A DNA stretch of 14,570 bases from Polyangiaceae bacterium. Its GTDB lineage: Bacteria > Myxococcota > Polyangia > Polyangiales > Polyangiaceae. Of the stretch, positions 1-6,790 are shown in pieces. The stretch's first letter is position 1, and each line of letters opens with the position of its first letter. The DNA lies in contig JAICTU010000217.1 in assembly GCA_025936205.1 (NCBI GenBank), forward strand, positions 1-14,570. The letters are read 5' to 3'. The notes under the pieces were generated by a model. It saw nothing but the letters and a program-made list of their open reading frames with translations. It ran no database searches and was not told where the DNA came from. The position numbers and the translations under genes are program-made.

Positions 1-1
1 G

Positions 2-1513
2 GAAGAACTGCGCGCGAGCGAGGAGCGATTCCGGCTGCTGGTCGAGAGCGTGCGCGACTACGCGATCTTCATGCTCGACCCGGGCGGTCACGTCGCCACC
101 TGGAATATCGGCGCCCGCCGCATCAAAGGCTATACCGAAAGCGAGATCGTGGGCCGGCATTTCTCCACGTTCTACCCCGAGGAAGACGTGCGCGGCGGCA
201 AGTGCGAGTACGAGCTGGAGGTGGCGGCGCAGGACGGTCGCTTCGAGGATGAGGGCTGGCGCGTCCGCAAGGACGGCAGCCGTTTCTGGGCCAACGTCGT
301 GATCAGCTCCGTGCGCGACCAGAGCGGCAAGCTGGTGGGCTTCGCCAAGGTCACGCGCGATCTGACGGAACGCAAGAAGGCCGAGGAAGAGCGCGCGGCT
401 CGCCGGGCAGCCGAGGAGGCCAATCGCGCCAAGGACGAGTTCCTGGCGATGCTCGGGCATGAGCTGCGCAACCCGCTCGCGCCGATCGCGACCGCGCTGC
501 AGCTGATGCAGCTGCGCGGCGACTCGAGCACCTCGAAGGAGCAGCAGGTGATCGAGCGCCAGGTGCAGCACATGATGCGCCTGGTCGACGATCTGCTGGA
601 CGTGTCGCGCATTACCCGCGGCACACTGGCGCTCAAGCAACAGCGGCTCGATCTGCGCGGTGTGATCGCCAAGGCCATCGAGCTGGCGAGCCCGCTGCTC
701 GAACAGCGCAAGCATCACCTGGAGATCGACTTGCCCGAGCAGTCGATCCCGGTCGAGGGGGACGACGCGCGCTTGACCCAGGTCTTCGCCAACGTCCTGG
801 TCAACGCAGCCCGATATACCGAGGACGGCGGCCACATCGCGATCCGCGGGCGCACGTCGGATGCCGAGGTGTGCGTGAGCATCCAGGATGACGGGCGCGG
901 CATCCCGGGGGAATTGCTGCCCAGGGTGTTTGATCTCTTCGTGCAGGGGCAGCAGAGTGCCGACCGTTCCCAGGGGGGACTCGGCATCGGGCTCACCCTG
1001 GCGCGCAGGCTGGTGGAAAAGCAGGGCGGGCGAGTGATGGCGGAGAGCCCGGGCGTCGGCCTGGGCAGCACGTTCACCGTGCACCTGCCGATCGCGGAGC
1101 CCGGCCCGGAAGTGGCGGAGCCCCTCTCGTCGCGGATGACGCAGCTCGCCTCTCGGCCGCAGCGCGTGCTGGTGGTCGACGACAATGACGACGCGGCGGT
1201 GATGCTCGCCGAGGTGTTGCAGTCTGTCGGGCATCAGGTGGAGACGGCGGGCGACGCCGCCGAAGCGATGCGCGTGGTGCGGCGCTTTCAGCCAGAAGTT
1301 GCCATCCTCGACATCGGACTACCGGTGATGGACGGCTACACGCTGGCCGTCCGCCTGCGCGAGGAGCACGGGCCCGCAGCGCCGCGCATGATCGCCGTCA
1401 CGGGGTATGGCCAGCAGACGGACCGCGAGCGGAGCCTGAACAGTGGCTTCAGCGCACATCTCGTCAAGCCGGTGGATGTGCAGACGTTGATGGACCTGAT
1501 CGACGAGGAGTGA
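2..1513 (+). CDS. Hybrid sensor histidine kinase (PAS-HisKA-HATPase-REC), 5' end outside window
   Basis: Two-component hybrid kinase that senses a signal through PAS, autophosphorylates on His and passes the phosphate to its own receiver. The frame is open from base 2; the GTG at 50 is internal to the PAS domain because residues EELRASEERFRLLVES, typical of a PAS start, lie just before it, so the true start is upstream. Numbering from base 50: PAS/PAC about 1-108, a short charged coiled linker 108-128, HisKA with the H-box GHELRNPL (H137), HATPase with N-box (VFANVLVNAARYT, about 245-257), G1 (DDGRGIP, 280) and G2 (GGLGIGLTLA, 309), then a receiver from about 371 with acidic pair D377/D378, phospho-acceptor D421, T451 and K473. 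All catalytic residues are present. No transmembrane segment is seen in the visible part; a sensor or further PAS domain may precede it. No HPt domain follows, so a separate phosphotransfer protein or regulator must be the next step. It ends 17 bp from the convergent exonuclease gene. Confidence 0.95.
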   Translation, partial: EELRASEERFRLLVESVRDYAIFMLDPGGHVATWNIGARRIKGYTESEIVGRHFSTFYPEEDVRGGKCEYELEVAAQDGRFEDEGWRVRKDGSRFWANVVISSVRDQSGKLVGFAKVTRDLTERKKAEEERAARRAAEEANRAKDEFLAMLGHELRNPLAPIATALQLMQLRGDSSTSKEQQVIERQVQHMMRLVDDLLDVSRITRGTLALKQQRLDLRGVIAKAIELASPLLEQRKHHLEIDLPEQSIPVEGDDARLTQVFANVLVNAARYTEDGGHIAIRGRTSDAEVCVSIQDDGRGIPGELLPRVFDLFVQGQQSADRSQGGLGIGLTLARRLVEKQGGRVMAESPGVGLGSTFTVHLPIAEPGPEVAEPLSSRMTQLASRPQRVLVVDDNDDAAVMLAEVLQSVGHQVETAGDAAEAMRVVRRFQPEVAILDIGLPVMDGYTLAVRLREEHGPAAPRMIAVTGYGQQTDRERSLNSGFSAHLVKPVDVQTLMDLIDEE

Positions 1514-1530
1514 AAAGAGCGGTCAGGGGG

Positions 1531-2418
1531 TCAGGGAGGAGGAGGGAGAGTTTCAGCGAGGCTGTCGAGTCTGGCTTCGAGGCTTTTGAATTCGAGCTCG
1601 CGGAACAGGAGGCGAAGGTTTTCGATGGCTGCGGCCCCTAGCGGGGCGACGTGGGGCTGGGTGCCGAGAGGGACGTCGATGCGCAGGGTGGCCAGACGTT
1701 CGTTCTGCAGGAGCTGCTCGGAGCGGGCTTCGATCACGGTGCGCAAGCGCGCGGGCTCCAGCTGCGCCAGCTGATCCAGCAAACCTGGGATGCTGCCGTA
1801 TTGCTGCACCCATTTGGCTGCGGTGCGCGCGCCCACGCCCGGAGTACCTGGAAGGTTGTCGGAGCTATCGCCCACCAGCGCGGCCCACGATGGCAGCTGG
1901 CGAGGCAGCACCGCAAAGCGCTCCAGCACCGCGGCCTCGTCGTAGAGGCGCCCGGGCTGACCGCGCGCGCCGAGAAACAGCACCTGCACGCTGCCGTGGG
2001 CGAGCTGCAACAGATCGCGATCGCCGCTCAGCACCAGCGCGGGCAGCGAGCTCGCGCGCAGCTCGGAAGCCAGCGTCGCCAGCACGTCGTCCGCCTCGAA
2101 GCCCGGCACCTCGAAGCTCGGTACCGCGAAGGCTGCGAGCAGCTCGCGCAGCGGTCCAAACTGCTGGCGCAGCGGGTCCGGCGCGCGTTCGCGCTGCGCC
2201 TTGTAGCCCGCATAGGCCTCGTGGCGGAAGGTCAGCGCAGGCGCATCGACGGCAAAGGCCAGCGCGCTCGGGCGCCGCTCGCGCAGCTCTTTCAACAGCG
2301 CCGTGCAAAAGCCGTAGAGCGCGGAGGTGGGCCTGCCGCTCTGCGTGTTCATCGGCGGCAGCGCGTGGTGGGCGCGGAAGAACAGCGAGTAAGTGTCGAC
2401 GAGCAGAGCGGGGGGCAC
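1531..2418 (-). CDS. Stand-alone 5'-3' exonuclease (FEN / PolI N-terminal family)
   Basis: 295-residue protein matching the 5'-3' exonuclease domain found at the N-terminus of DNA polymerase I, here with no polymerase attached. Such nucleases cut 5' flaps and RNA primers using two metal ions. Seen in the sequence: D8 in LLVDTYSLFFRAH, the arch region R65...K73 (FRHEAYAGYKAQR), the acidic cluster E108-A-D110-D111, D133 and D135 in LSGDRDLLQL, D184 and D187 in GDSSDNLPGTPGVG, and the helix-3-turn-helix GTPGVGARTAAKWVQQYG that binds DNA. All metal-binding acids are retained, so it should be active. Start is GTG with a GAGG ribosome site 4 nt upstream (2423-2426), overlapping the stop codon of the amidohydrolase gene before it. 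The C-terminus ends in a short proline tail. It could also be a repair nuclease of the Xni type; the sequence does not separate these. Confidence 0.92.
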   Translation of the reverse strand: MPPALLVDTYSLFFRAHHALPPMNTQSGRPTSALYGFCTALLKELRERRPSALAFAVDAPALTFRHEAYAGYKAQRERAPDPLRQQFGPLRELLAAFAVPSFEVPGFEADDVLATLASELRASSLPALVLSGDRDLLQLAHGSVQVLFLGARGQPGRLYDEAAVLERFAVLPRQLPSWAALVGDSSDNLPGTPGVGARTAAKWVQQYGSIPGLLDQLAQLEPARLRTVIEARSEQLLQNERLATLRIDVPLGTQPHVAPLGAAAIENLRLLFRELEFKSLEARLDSLAETLPPPP

Positions 2419-2424
2419 GGCGCC

Positions 2425-3864
2425 TCAACAGCCCGCGCGGCGCCACAGCTGCTCGAGCCGTGCGTTCGCCTCGCGCAGCGCGTCCCGGTAGGCGGCGCTC
2501 GCCAGCAACGAGCTCGCGAAAGCACCATCTTCTGCCAGCGGCCGTCCCATCACGATCAGCTGACGCAGCGCGTGCGCCAGATTGCTGAAGGCGAGCGCAC
2601 GCAGCGGATCGGTGGCGGGCCAGAGCTCCGGGGCATCGAGATTCCAGACCGCCAGGTTGGCGAGGGCCCCCTCGGCGATCACGCCCGCCCGGAACACCGG
2701 GTGCAGGGCGCCCGCATCGTCCCAGACCGTGCGCAGCAAGAAACCGCTGTCGCCCAGGGACCGGCGCCGCTCCACTGCTGACTTCCGCTCCAGCCCGGCG
2801 CACTCCGCGCCCCCCCCGCCCGCCAGCAGCCGCGTCAGCCCGCCTGCGAAGCTCGCGGGGAGCGCGCGGTAGCCTGCCACCCAGCGCAACTCGGCCTGCA
2901 CGCTCAGACCATCGTTGCTGTTGCCCGAGTCGCTGGCGACGACGAAGGGGACGCCCGCGTCGAGCCACTCATCGATGCGAGCGGGCAGACCGAACTGGGT
3001 CTGCGAGGTCGGGCAGAACACCAGCCAGCCCCGGGCGGAGCCCACGGAGGCGCCGAAGCTCGCCTGCCGCGCGTCCGCCAGTGAGAGATAGATGCCGTGC
3101 GCCATCACGCGCGGACGCTCCAGAACGCCGGCGCGCCGCAGCCGTTCCACGGGGGAACACCCGGAGACAGCCTGCACCCGGGCCACTTCTTCGGGCGACT
3201 GCGCCAGGTGAAAATGCAGCGGCAGCCCCTGGCTTTCGGCCAGCAGCGCCAGCCGCGACCACAGTTCGGGAGAGACGGAATCGGTCGCATGGGGCCCGAG
3301 CGCCGCGAAGATGCCGGCGCGCGCCAGCCGGGTGTCCGCGGCGATCTTCAGCGTGTCTTCCAGCCCGCGCTCGGCCCTGCCGGCGCCCGGCCCGTGCACG
3401 TCTTGCAAGGTGGGAGCCACCACGCCGCCCAGCCCCACGTCCGCCAGCGCCGCCGCGACCGCGTCGCCGAAGTAGTAGTGGTCCCAGACCAGGCCCACAC
3501 CGGCGAGCACGCTCTCGTAAGCTGCCATGCGCGTGAAGGCGCGCACATCGGCGGGCTCGAGCTGAGCCTCGATGCGGAAGAACAGCTGCTCCACCGCATT
3601 GTCACTCTCCGTCAGGTCAGCGAAGCGCCCGCGCATGAAGTTCATGGCCAGGTGCGTGTGCGGATTGACGAAGGCCGGCGTGATCAAGCCGTCGCCGTAG
3701 TCGAGCAGCGGTGTGTCACCGAGCGCTGGGGCATGCCCCTCGTGCACGTGACGGATCCGTCCGTCCGCGATCACCAGCGTCGCCGCGGTCACTTCCGGGC
3801 GCGCTCCGTCTCGGCGCAGCAGCACCTTCCGGCTCCGGATCGCGACGTCGGCGGTGGGCAGCAC
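2425..3864 (-). CDS. Amidohydrolase-superfamily metal-dependent hydrolase (deaminase/chlorohydrolase-like)
   Basis: 479-residue enzyme of the amidohydrolase superfamily, the branch that contains SAH/MTA deaminases, guanine deaminase and TRZ/ATZ chlorohydrolases. The N-terminal beta-sandwich (1-62, VIADGRIRHV) leads into the TIM barrel with metal ligands H69 and H71 (VNPHTHLAMNF), GPHATDSVS (H192), H217/H219 (LHFHLAQS), H256 (VMAHGIYLS) and D312 (ASDSGNSNDG); the C-terminus returns to the sandwich (GVIAEGALANLAVWNLD). A single metal ion is expected. Substrate unknown. The position that is normally Glu in HxxE of characterised deaminases is Gln (Q222), which may change activity. There is no signal peptide, so it is cytoplasmic. 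GTG start chosen because it sits directly before the first sandwich strand; no strong ribosome site is visible. It lies divergent from the LacI-like sensor gene and 6 bp ahead of the exonuclease gene. Confidence 0.88.
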   Translation of the reverse strand: MLPTADVAIRSRKVLLRRDGARPEVTAATLVIADGRIRHVHEGHAPALGDTPLLDYGDGLITPAFVNPHTHLAMNFMRGRFADLTESDNAVEQLFFRIEAQLEPADVRAFTRMAAYESVLAGVGLVWDHYYFGDAVAAALADVGLGGVVAPTLQDVHGPGAGRAERGLEDTLKIAADTRLARAGIFAALGPHATDSVSPELWSRLALLAESQGLPLHFHLAQSPEEVARVQAVSGCSPVERLRRAGVLERPRVMAHGIYLSLADARQASFGASVGSARGWLVFCPTSQTQFGLPARIDEWLDAGVPFVVASDSGNSNDGLSVQAELRWVAGYRALPASFAGGLTRLLAGGGGAECAGLERKSAVERRRSLGDSGFLLRTVWDDAGALHPVFRAGVIAEGALANLAVWNLDAPELWPATDPLRALAFSNLAHALRQLIVMGRPLAEDGAFASSLLASAAYRDALREANARLEQLWRRAGC

Positions 3865-3891
3865 TCGAGCCGGGACAGGCTACCATCCGTC

Positions 3892-3951
3892 TGCCCCGAG
3901 GTGCGTGGATTGTGCGCCGTGGGTGAGCCCTGTCCGAAAAAACTCGGGGCA
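3892..3951. repeat. 9-bp inverted repeat between divergent genes
   Basis: TGCCCCGAG (3892-3900) and CTCGGGGCA (3943-3951) form a perfect 9-bp inverted repeat with 42 bp between the arms, in the 147-bp gap separating the divergent amidohydrolase and sensor genes. The second arm also overlaps a small hairpin, GGGCA-ATC-TGCCC (3947-3959). It could be an operator bound at two half-sites or a stem in the leader RNA. Seen in the sequence; role inferred only from position. Confidence 0.4.
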
Positions 3952-3999
3952 ATCTGCCCACTCCGGATTCCCCCTGAGGTTTCGGGCGGATCGCGACGT

Positions 4000-4005
4000 T
4001 ATAAG
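4000..4005 (+). promoter_or_regulatory. Possible -10 element, leaderless start of sensor gene
   Basis: TATAAG lies 6 bp upstream of the ATG at 4012, in a generally GC-rich gap, and an in-frame TAA stop directly precedes the ATG. If this is the -10 box, transcription would begin at or near the ATG and the mRNA would be leaderless, which fits the lack of a good ribosome site. The -35 region (about 3975-3982) matches poorly. Confidence 0.3.
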
Positions 4006-4011
4006 ATGTAA

Positions 4012-5727
4012 ATGTTCCGTTCCAAGAACCGCCTCGGAGGCAAGGCCACGACCCTGGGCGTGGTCCTGGACTGGCTCGGCGATCCCTACCAGGCGACGAT
4101 CTGTGACGGCATCGAGCAGGGGGCAGCGCATGCGGGCGCCAACCTGCTGCTGTTTGTCGGTGGTGGGCTGGCCGCCGAGGGAGCGACCGGAGTGCCGCGG
4201 CATCAGGTCTATGAGCTCGCGGGGCGGCACAATCTCGATGGACTGGTCGTGCTTGCGAGCACCCTGAGTCACCAGGTCGGGCTCGATGGCGTGCGCAAGT
4301 TCTGCGCTCAGTTCTCCGGGCTACCCCTGTGCAGCGTCGGCATGACGCTGCCTGATGCGCCCAGCGTGACGGTCGACAACGAGACCGGCATGGCGCAGGT
4401 GGTGCGGCACCTGGTGGCTCATCATCAGAGAAAGCACATCGCGTTCATCAGCGGGCCCGTCGCCAACTCCGAGTCGGAGATCCGGGTCGCGGCCTATCGC
4501 GCGGTGTTGCGGCAGCACCAGCTGCCGGTGGATGAGCAGATGATCCTGCCCGGCAACTTCATGATGGAGAGCGGCGCCGCGGCCGTGCATGCGCTGGCCA
4601 AGCGCTTTGGTCCCAGGCTGGAGCAGCTCGACGCGATCGTTGCGGCCAACGACAACATGGCGATCGGCGCGATGGATGAGCTGGGCGGCCTCGGTGTGTC
4701 CGTTCCCGACCGCATCGCGCTGGTCGGCTTCGACGACATCGAGGAAGCGCGGCTGACCGAGACCGGGCTGACCACGGCGCGCCAGCCGCTGGATCGCATC
4801 GGGCGCGAGGCAGTGCGGCGCGTGCTGCAGGCGCGTGCCGAGGGCGAAGAGCATGAGCTGCGCATCAGCACGGAGCTGGTGGTGCGGCAGTCGTGCGGAT
4901 GCTCGGCGCTGGGCCTGGGCACGCGCTCCAACAGCGCTTCCAAACAGCGCTTTCAGCTGGCGCTGATGGGGCAGCGAGAGCGCATCCTGGCGCAGCTCGG
5001 ACGCGCCGCGCGCGGGCGCTTCTCGGCAGCGGGCGCCGGCTGGGAGCAATCCGTGCTGGGCGCGCTGGTCGAGGACATCATCGCCGGCAGCTCCGAGCGC
5101 TTTCTGCCGGCGGCCGAGCGCTTGACCCAGCGCCTGGGGGCGGCGCGCGTGGACCTGAACGCGATCGATGAGGTGCTCTCTGCGCTGCGCGAGGAGCTGG
5201 TGCCGCTGCTGAACAGCGAGCCCGAGAAGCACCGGCTGGCGGAGGAGCTGTTTCATGCGGTGCGACTCTCGACCAGCGCCGCGCTGCAGCGCGGCCTGGG
5301 GCGCACGCACCTGGAGCTCAAGCGCTGGGCGCGGCGCATCGCGGTGGTGTGCAACGCCATCTCGGCGGCGGCCGACTATGGAGAGCTGCGCGAGCGCACG
5401 CGCCGGCTGCTGCCCGAGCTCGGGTTACGCAGCTTCTTCGTGTGCGTGTACGAGGCGCCGGGAGACGCGACTCGGGCCCGCGTGATGGTCAGCTCCGAGC
5501 ACGTCAGCGCAGACTCCACCAACCGCGTCTTCCGCGGGCGCGAGCTGCTGCCGCCCGAACTCGCCACCGCCGACGGAGTGGGGCGCTCCTTCGCGGTGCT
5601 GCCCATCTCGAGCCAGAGCGCCGTGCTCGGTCACGTGCTGTTCGAATACACGGCGCAGCACGCGTTCACGTGCGGAGCCATCGCGGACGCCATCGGGATC
5701 GCCGTGCGGCACTTCCGCCAGCCCTGA
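4012..5727 (+). CDS. LacI-type ligand-binding sensor protein with GAF-like C-terminus, no output domain
   Basis: 571-residue soluble protein. Residues about 13-297 form a LacI/periplasmic-binding-like (Peripla_BP_3) fold: TLGVVLDWLGDPYQATICDG, VTVDNETGM, the hinge-side IVAANDNMAIGAMDELGG and ALVGFDDIEEARL, ending in the VVRQSCGCSA signature common to LacI-like sensor domains fused to signalling outputs. The usual N-terminal helix-turn-helix is absent (only about 12 residues precede the domain), and there is no signal peptide or membrane span, so it binds a ligand, probably a sugar or nucleoside, in the cytoplasm. Residues 310-440 are helical; about 440-571 look like a GAF-type domain (LRSFFVCVYEAP, LPISSQSAVLGHVLFEY). 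Related proteins usually continue into GGDEF, kinase or DNA-binding domains; this one stops. It may signal through a partner protein. The ATG at 4012 is the first possible start, since a stop codon immediately precedes it in frame. Family assignment is firm for the N-terminal half and moderate for the GAF-like part. Confidence 0.82.
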   Translation: MFRSKNRLGGKATTLGVVLDWLGDPYQATICDGIEQGAAHAGANLLLFVGGGLAAEGATGVPRHQVYELAGRHNLDGLVVLASTLSHQVGLDGVRKFCAQFSGLPLCSVGMTLPDAPSVTVDNETGMAQVVRHLVAHHQRKHIAFISGPVANSESEIRVAAYRAVLRQHQLPVDEQMILPGNFMMESGAAAVHALAKRFGPRLEQLDAIVAANDNMAIGAMDELGGLGVSVPDRIALVGFDDIEEARLTETGLTTARQPLDRIGREAVRRVLQARAEGEEHELRISTELVVRQSCGCSALGLGTRSNSASKQRFQLALMGQRERILAQLGRAARGRFSAAGAGWEQSVLGALVEDIIAGSSERFLPAAERLTQRLGAARVDLNAIDEVLSALREELVPLLNSEPEKHRLAEELFHAVRLSTSAALQRGLGRTHLELKRWARRIAVVCNAISAAADYGELRERTRRLLPELGLRSFFVCVYEAPGDATRARVMVSSEHVSADSTNRVFRGRELLPPELATADGVGRSFAVLPISSQSAVLGHVLFEYTAQHAFTCGAIADAIGIAVRHFRQP

Positions 5728-6064
5728 GCTCGAGCGGGCTCGGCCACTCACGGCACCGGTCGACTCCAGAATATGCCCACTGCACGACCGGCGCCCGGCG
5801 CCAGCCGTCGAATCCAGCGCCCTTGGCATGGCCTTGGACCAGCGCATACGCCAAAGCGGGTGTGCATTTCTCGATCAGGCCGGCGTCCAATTCTGGATCT
5901 TCGCAAGGCTCGAGGTGAGAGCGGCCAGCCTTGCGTCGTAGTGGTTGTGGTTGCAGGAACGACCATGCAGAATCGGCACGGGATGCTCCGAGGTTGCTAA
6001 ACGCCAACCCAAACCGTGATGGAGACAGACCCGGCCAAAAATTTTCTGTGCTAATTCATGTTCG
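5728..6064. other. Gene-free stretch with lower GC, probably decayed DNA
   Basis: No convincing gene. From about 5860 to 6060 the base composition is visibly less GC-rich than the flanks (for example gccaaaaattttctgtgc near 6034). On the minus strand one frame across about 5960-5730 stays open and reads plausibly (fragments PELDAGLIEKCTPALAYALV and GFDGWRRAPVVQWAYSGVD), but it has no clear start, no ribosome site and no family I recognise. It may be the remains of a gene. No terminator with a T-run was found after the sensor gene. Confidence 0.45.
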
Positions 6065-6703
6065 ATGGCTCGCGCTCGCCAACTTGCGCTCGAGTTTCGC
6101 ACTTGGGGGGGCAAGCGCACGGGAGCGGCCGTCCGCCGAACGGCAGCGAGCCCGGGGGTGTCGCAGCTGCGCCGTCCAGCGCTCTCGCGGCACCATCCGG
6201 TCCACGTCACGCTGCGCATCGTCGCTGGGGTGCCTTCGCTGCGTGACGCGCGACGTTTCAATGCAGCCAACAGCGCTTCGGGTTCCGGCTCGTACACTTC
6301 TCGGTACAGAGCAATCACCTCCATCGGATCGCCGAGGCGTGCGACCGTCGAGCTTGGTCACGCGGCATGCAGGGCCTTTCGGTTCGTCTGGCGCGGGCCG
6401 TCAATCGCGCGCTCGCGCGCCGTGGCCGCGTGTTTGTAGACCGCTACCACGCTCGTGCCCTGAAAACGCCGCGCGCCGCACACCATCGTGCCCGGCTTCA
6501 TCGACAGCCGCTCCTCGGCAGCCTGGTTCGACGGCTTCCAGCGCCCGAACGAGCTGGTGTTCGGGGCGCGCGAAGTCCTCGCCGAGTGGCGCGCCACTTC
6601 CGAGCTCCAGGCGCCGGTCGTGGCTCCACGCACGTGGCTCCTGCACCGCGGAAGCCGCCGGTACGGCTTCGACATCGACGACACGCCGGGCGACGCGCAG
6701 TGA
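6065..6703 (+). pseudogene. Frameshifted RAYT / Y1-type (IS200-like) transposase
   Basis: Three consecutive pieces of one protein lie in two reading frames. Piece 1 (6065 to about 6254): MARARQLALEFRTWGGKRTG followed by RRPALSRHHPVHVTLRIV, the typical N-terminus of this family. Piece 2 (about 6247 to 6485, other frame): FGFRLVHFSVQSNHLHRIAE, carrying the HxH metal motif HLH of HUH nucleases, then RGMQGLSVRLARAVNRAL and GRVFVDRYHARALKTP. Piece 3 (about 6488 to 6703, first frame again): SSAAWFDGFQRP...VVAPRTWLLHRGSRRYGFDI, ending at TGA 6701. At least two frameshifts are needed, and material between TWLL-side and KTPRA is apparently missing. REP-associated tyrosine transposases cut single-stranded DNA at palindromic REP sites and are often single-copy and domesticated. 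This copy cannot make a full protein. The canonical tyrosine helix shows RLARAVN with no Tyr at the place I would expect one, but alignment is needed. Confidence 0.8.
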
Positions 6704-6735
6704 CTCTGGCTGACGCGCCGTCCGGCACCGTCTTT

Positions 6736-6781
6736 GGGCTCATCCTGGCGTCGCTCGGCGTCGCCCGCTCCGAGCCCTTTT
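6736..6781 (+). terminator. Terminator-like hairpin between transposase pseudogene and Hsp70 gene
   Basis: GGGCTC (6736-6741) pairs with GAGCCC (6772-6777), which is followed by TTTT on the plus strand. The 30-bp loop contains the GC-rich direct repeat GGCGTCG-CTC-GGCGTCG that can fold further. It lies between the transposase pseudogene and the stop of the convergent Hsp70 gene, 13 bp from the latter, and could end transcription from either side. The large loop makes it a weak candidate. Confidence 0.35.
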
Positions 6782-6790
6782 GATGCGCCT

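Noticed and set aside
2810..2817. Frameshift at a run of eight C in the amidohydrolase gene
   Set aside because: The translation on both sides continues sensibly in the same frame into GVIAEGALANLAVWNLD, and neither other frame reads better near the run.
1651..4011. Long plus-strand open frames (376 and 304 codons) opposite the exonuclease and amidohydrolase
   Set aside because: Their translations are Arg/Ala/Gln-rich low-information sequence with no family features; they are antisense shadows caused by high GC, while the minus-strand frames carry full catalytic motifs.
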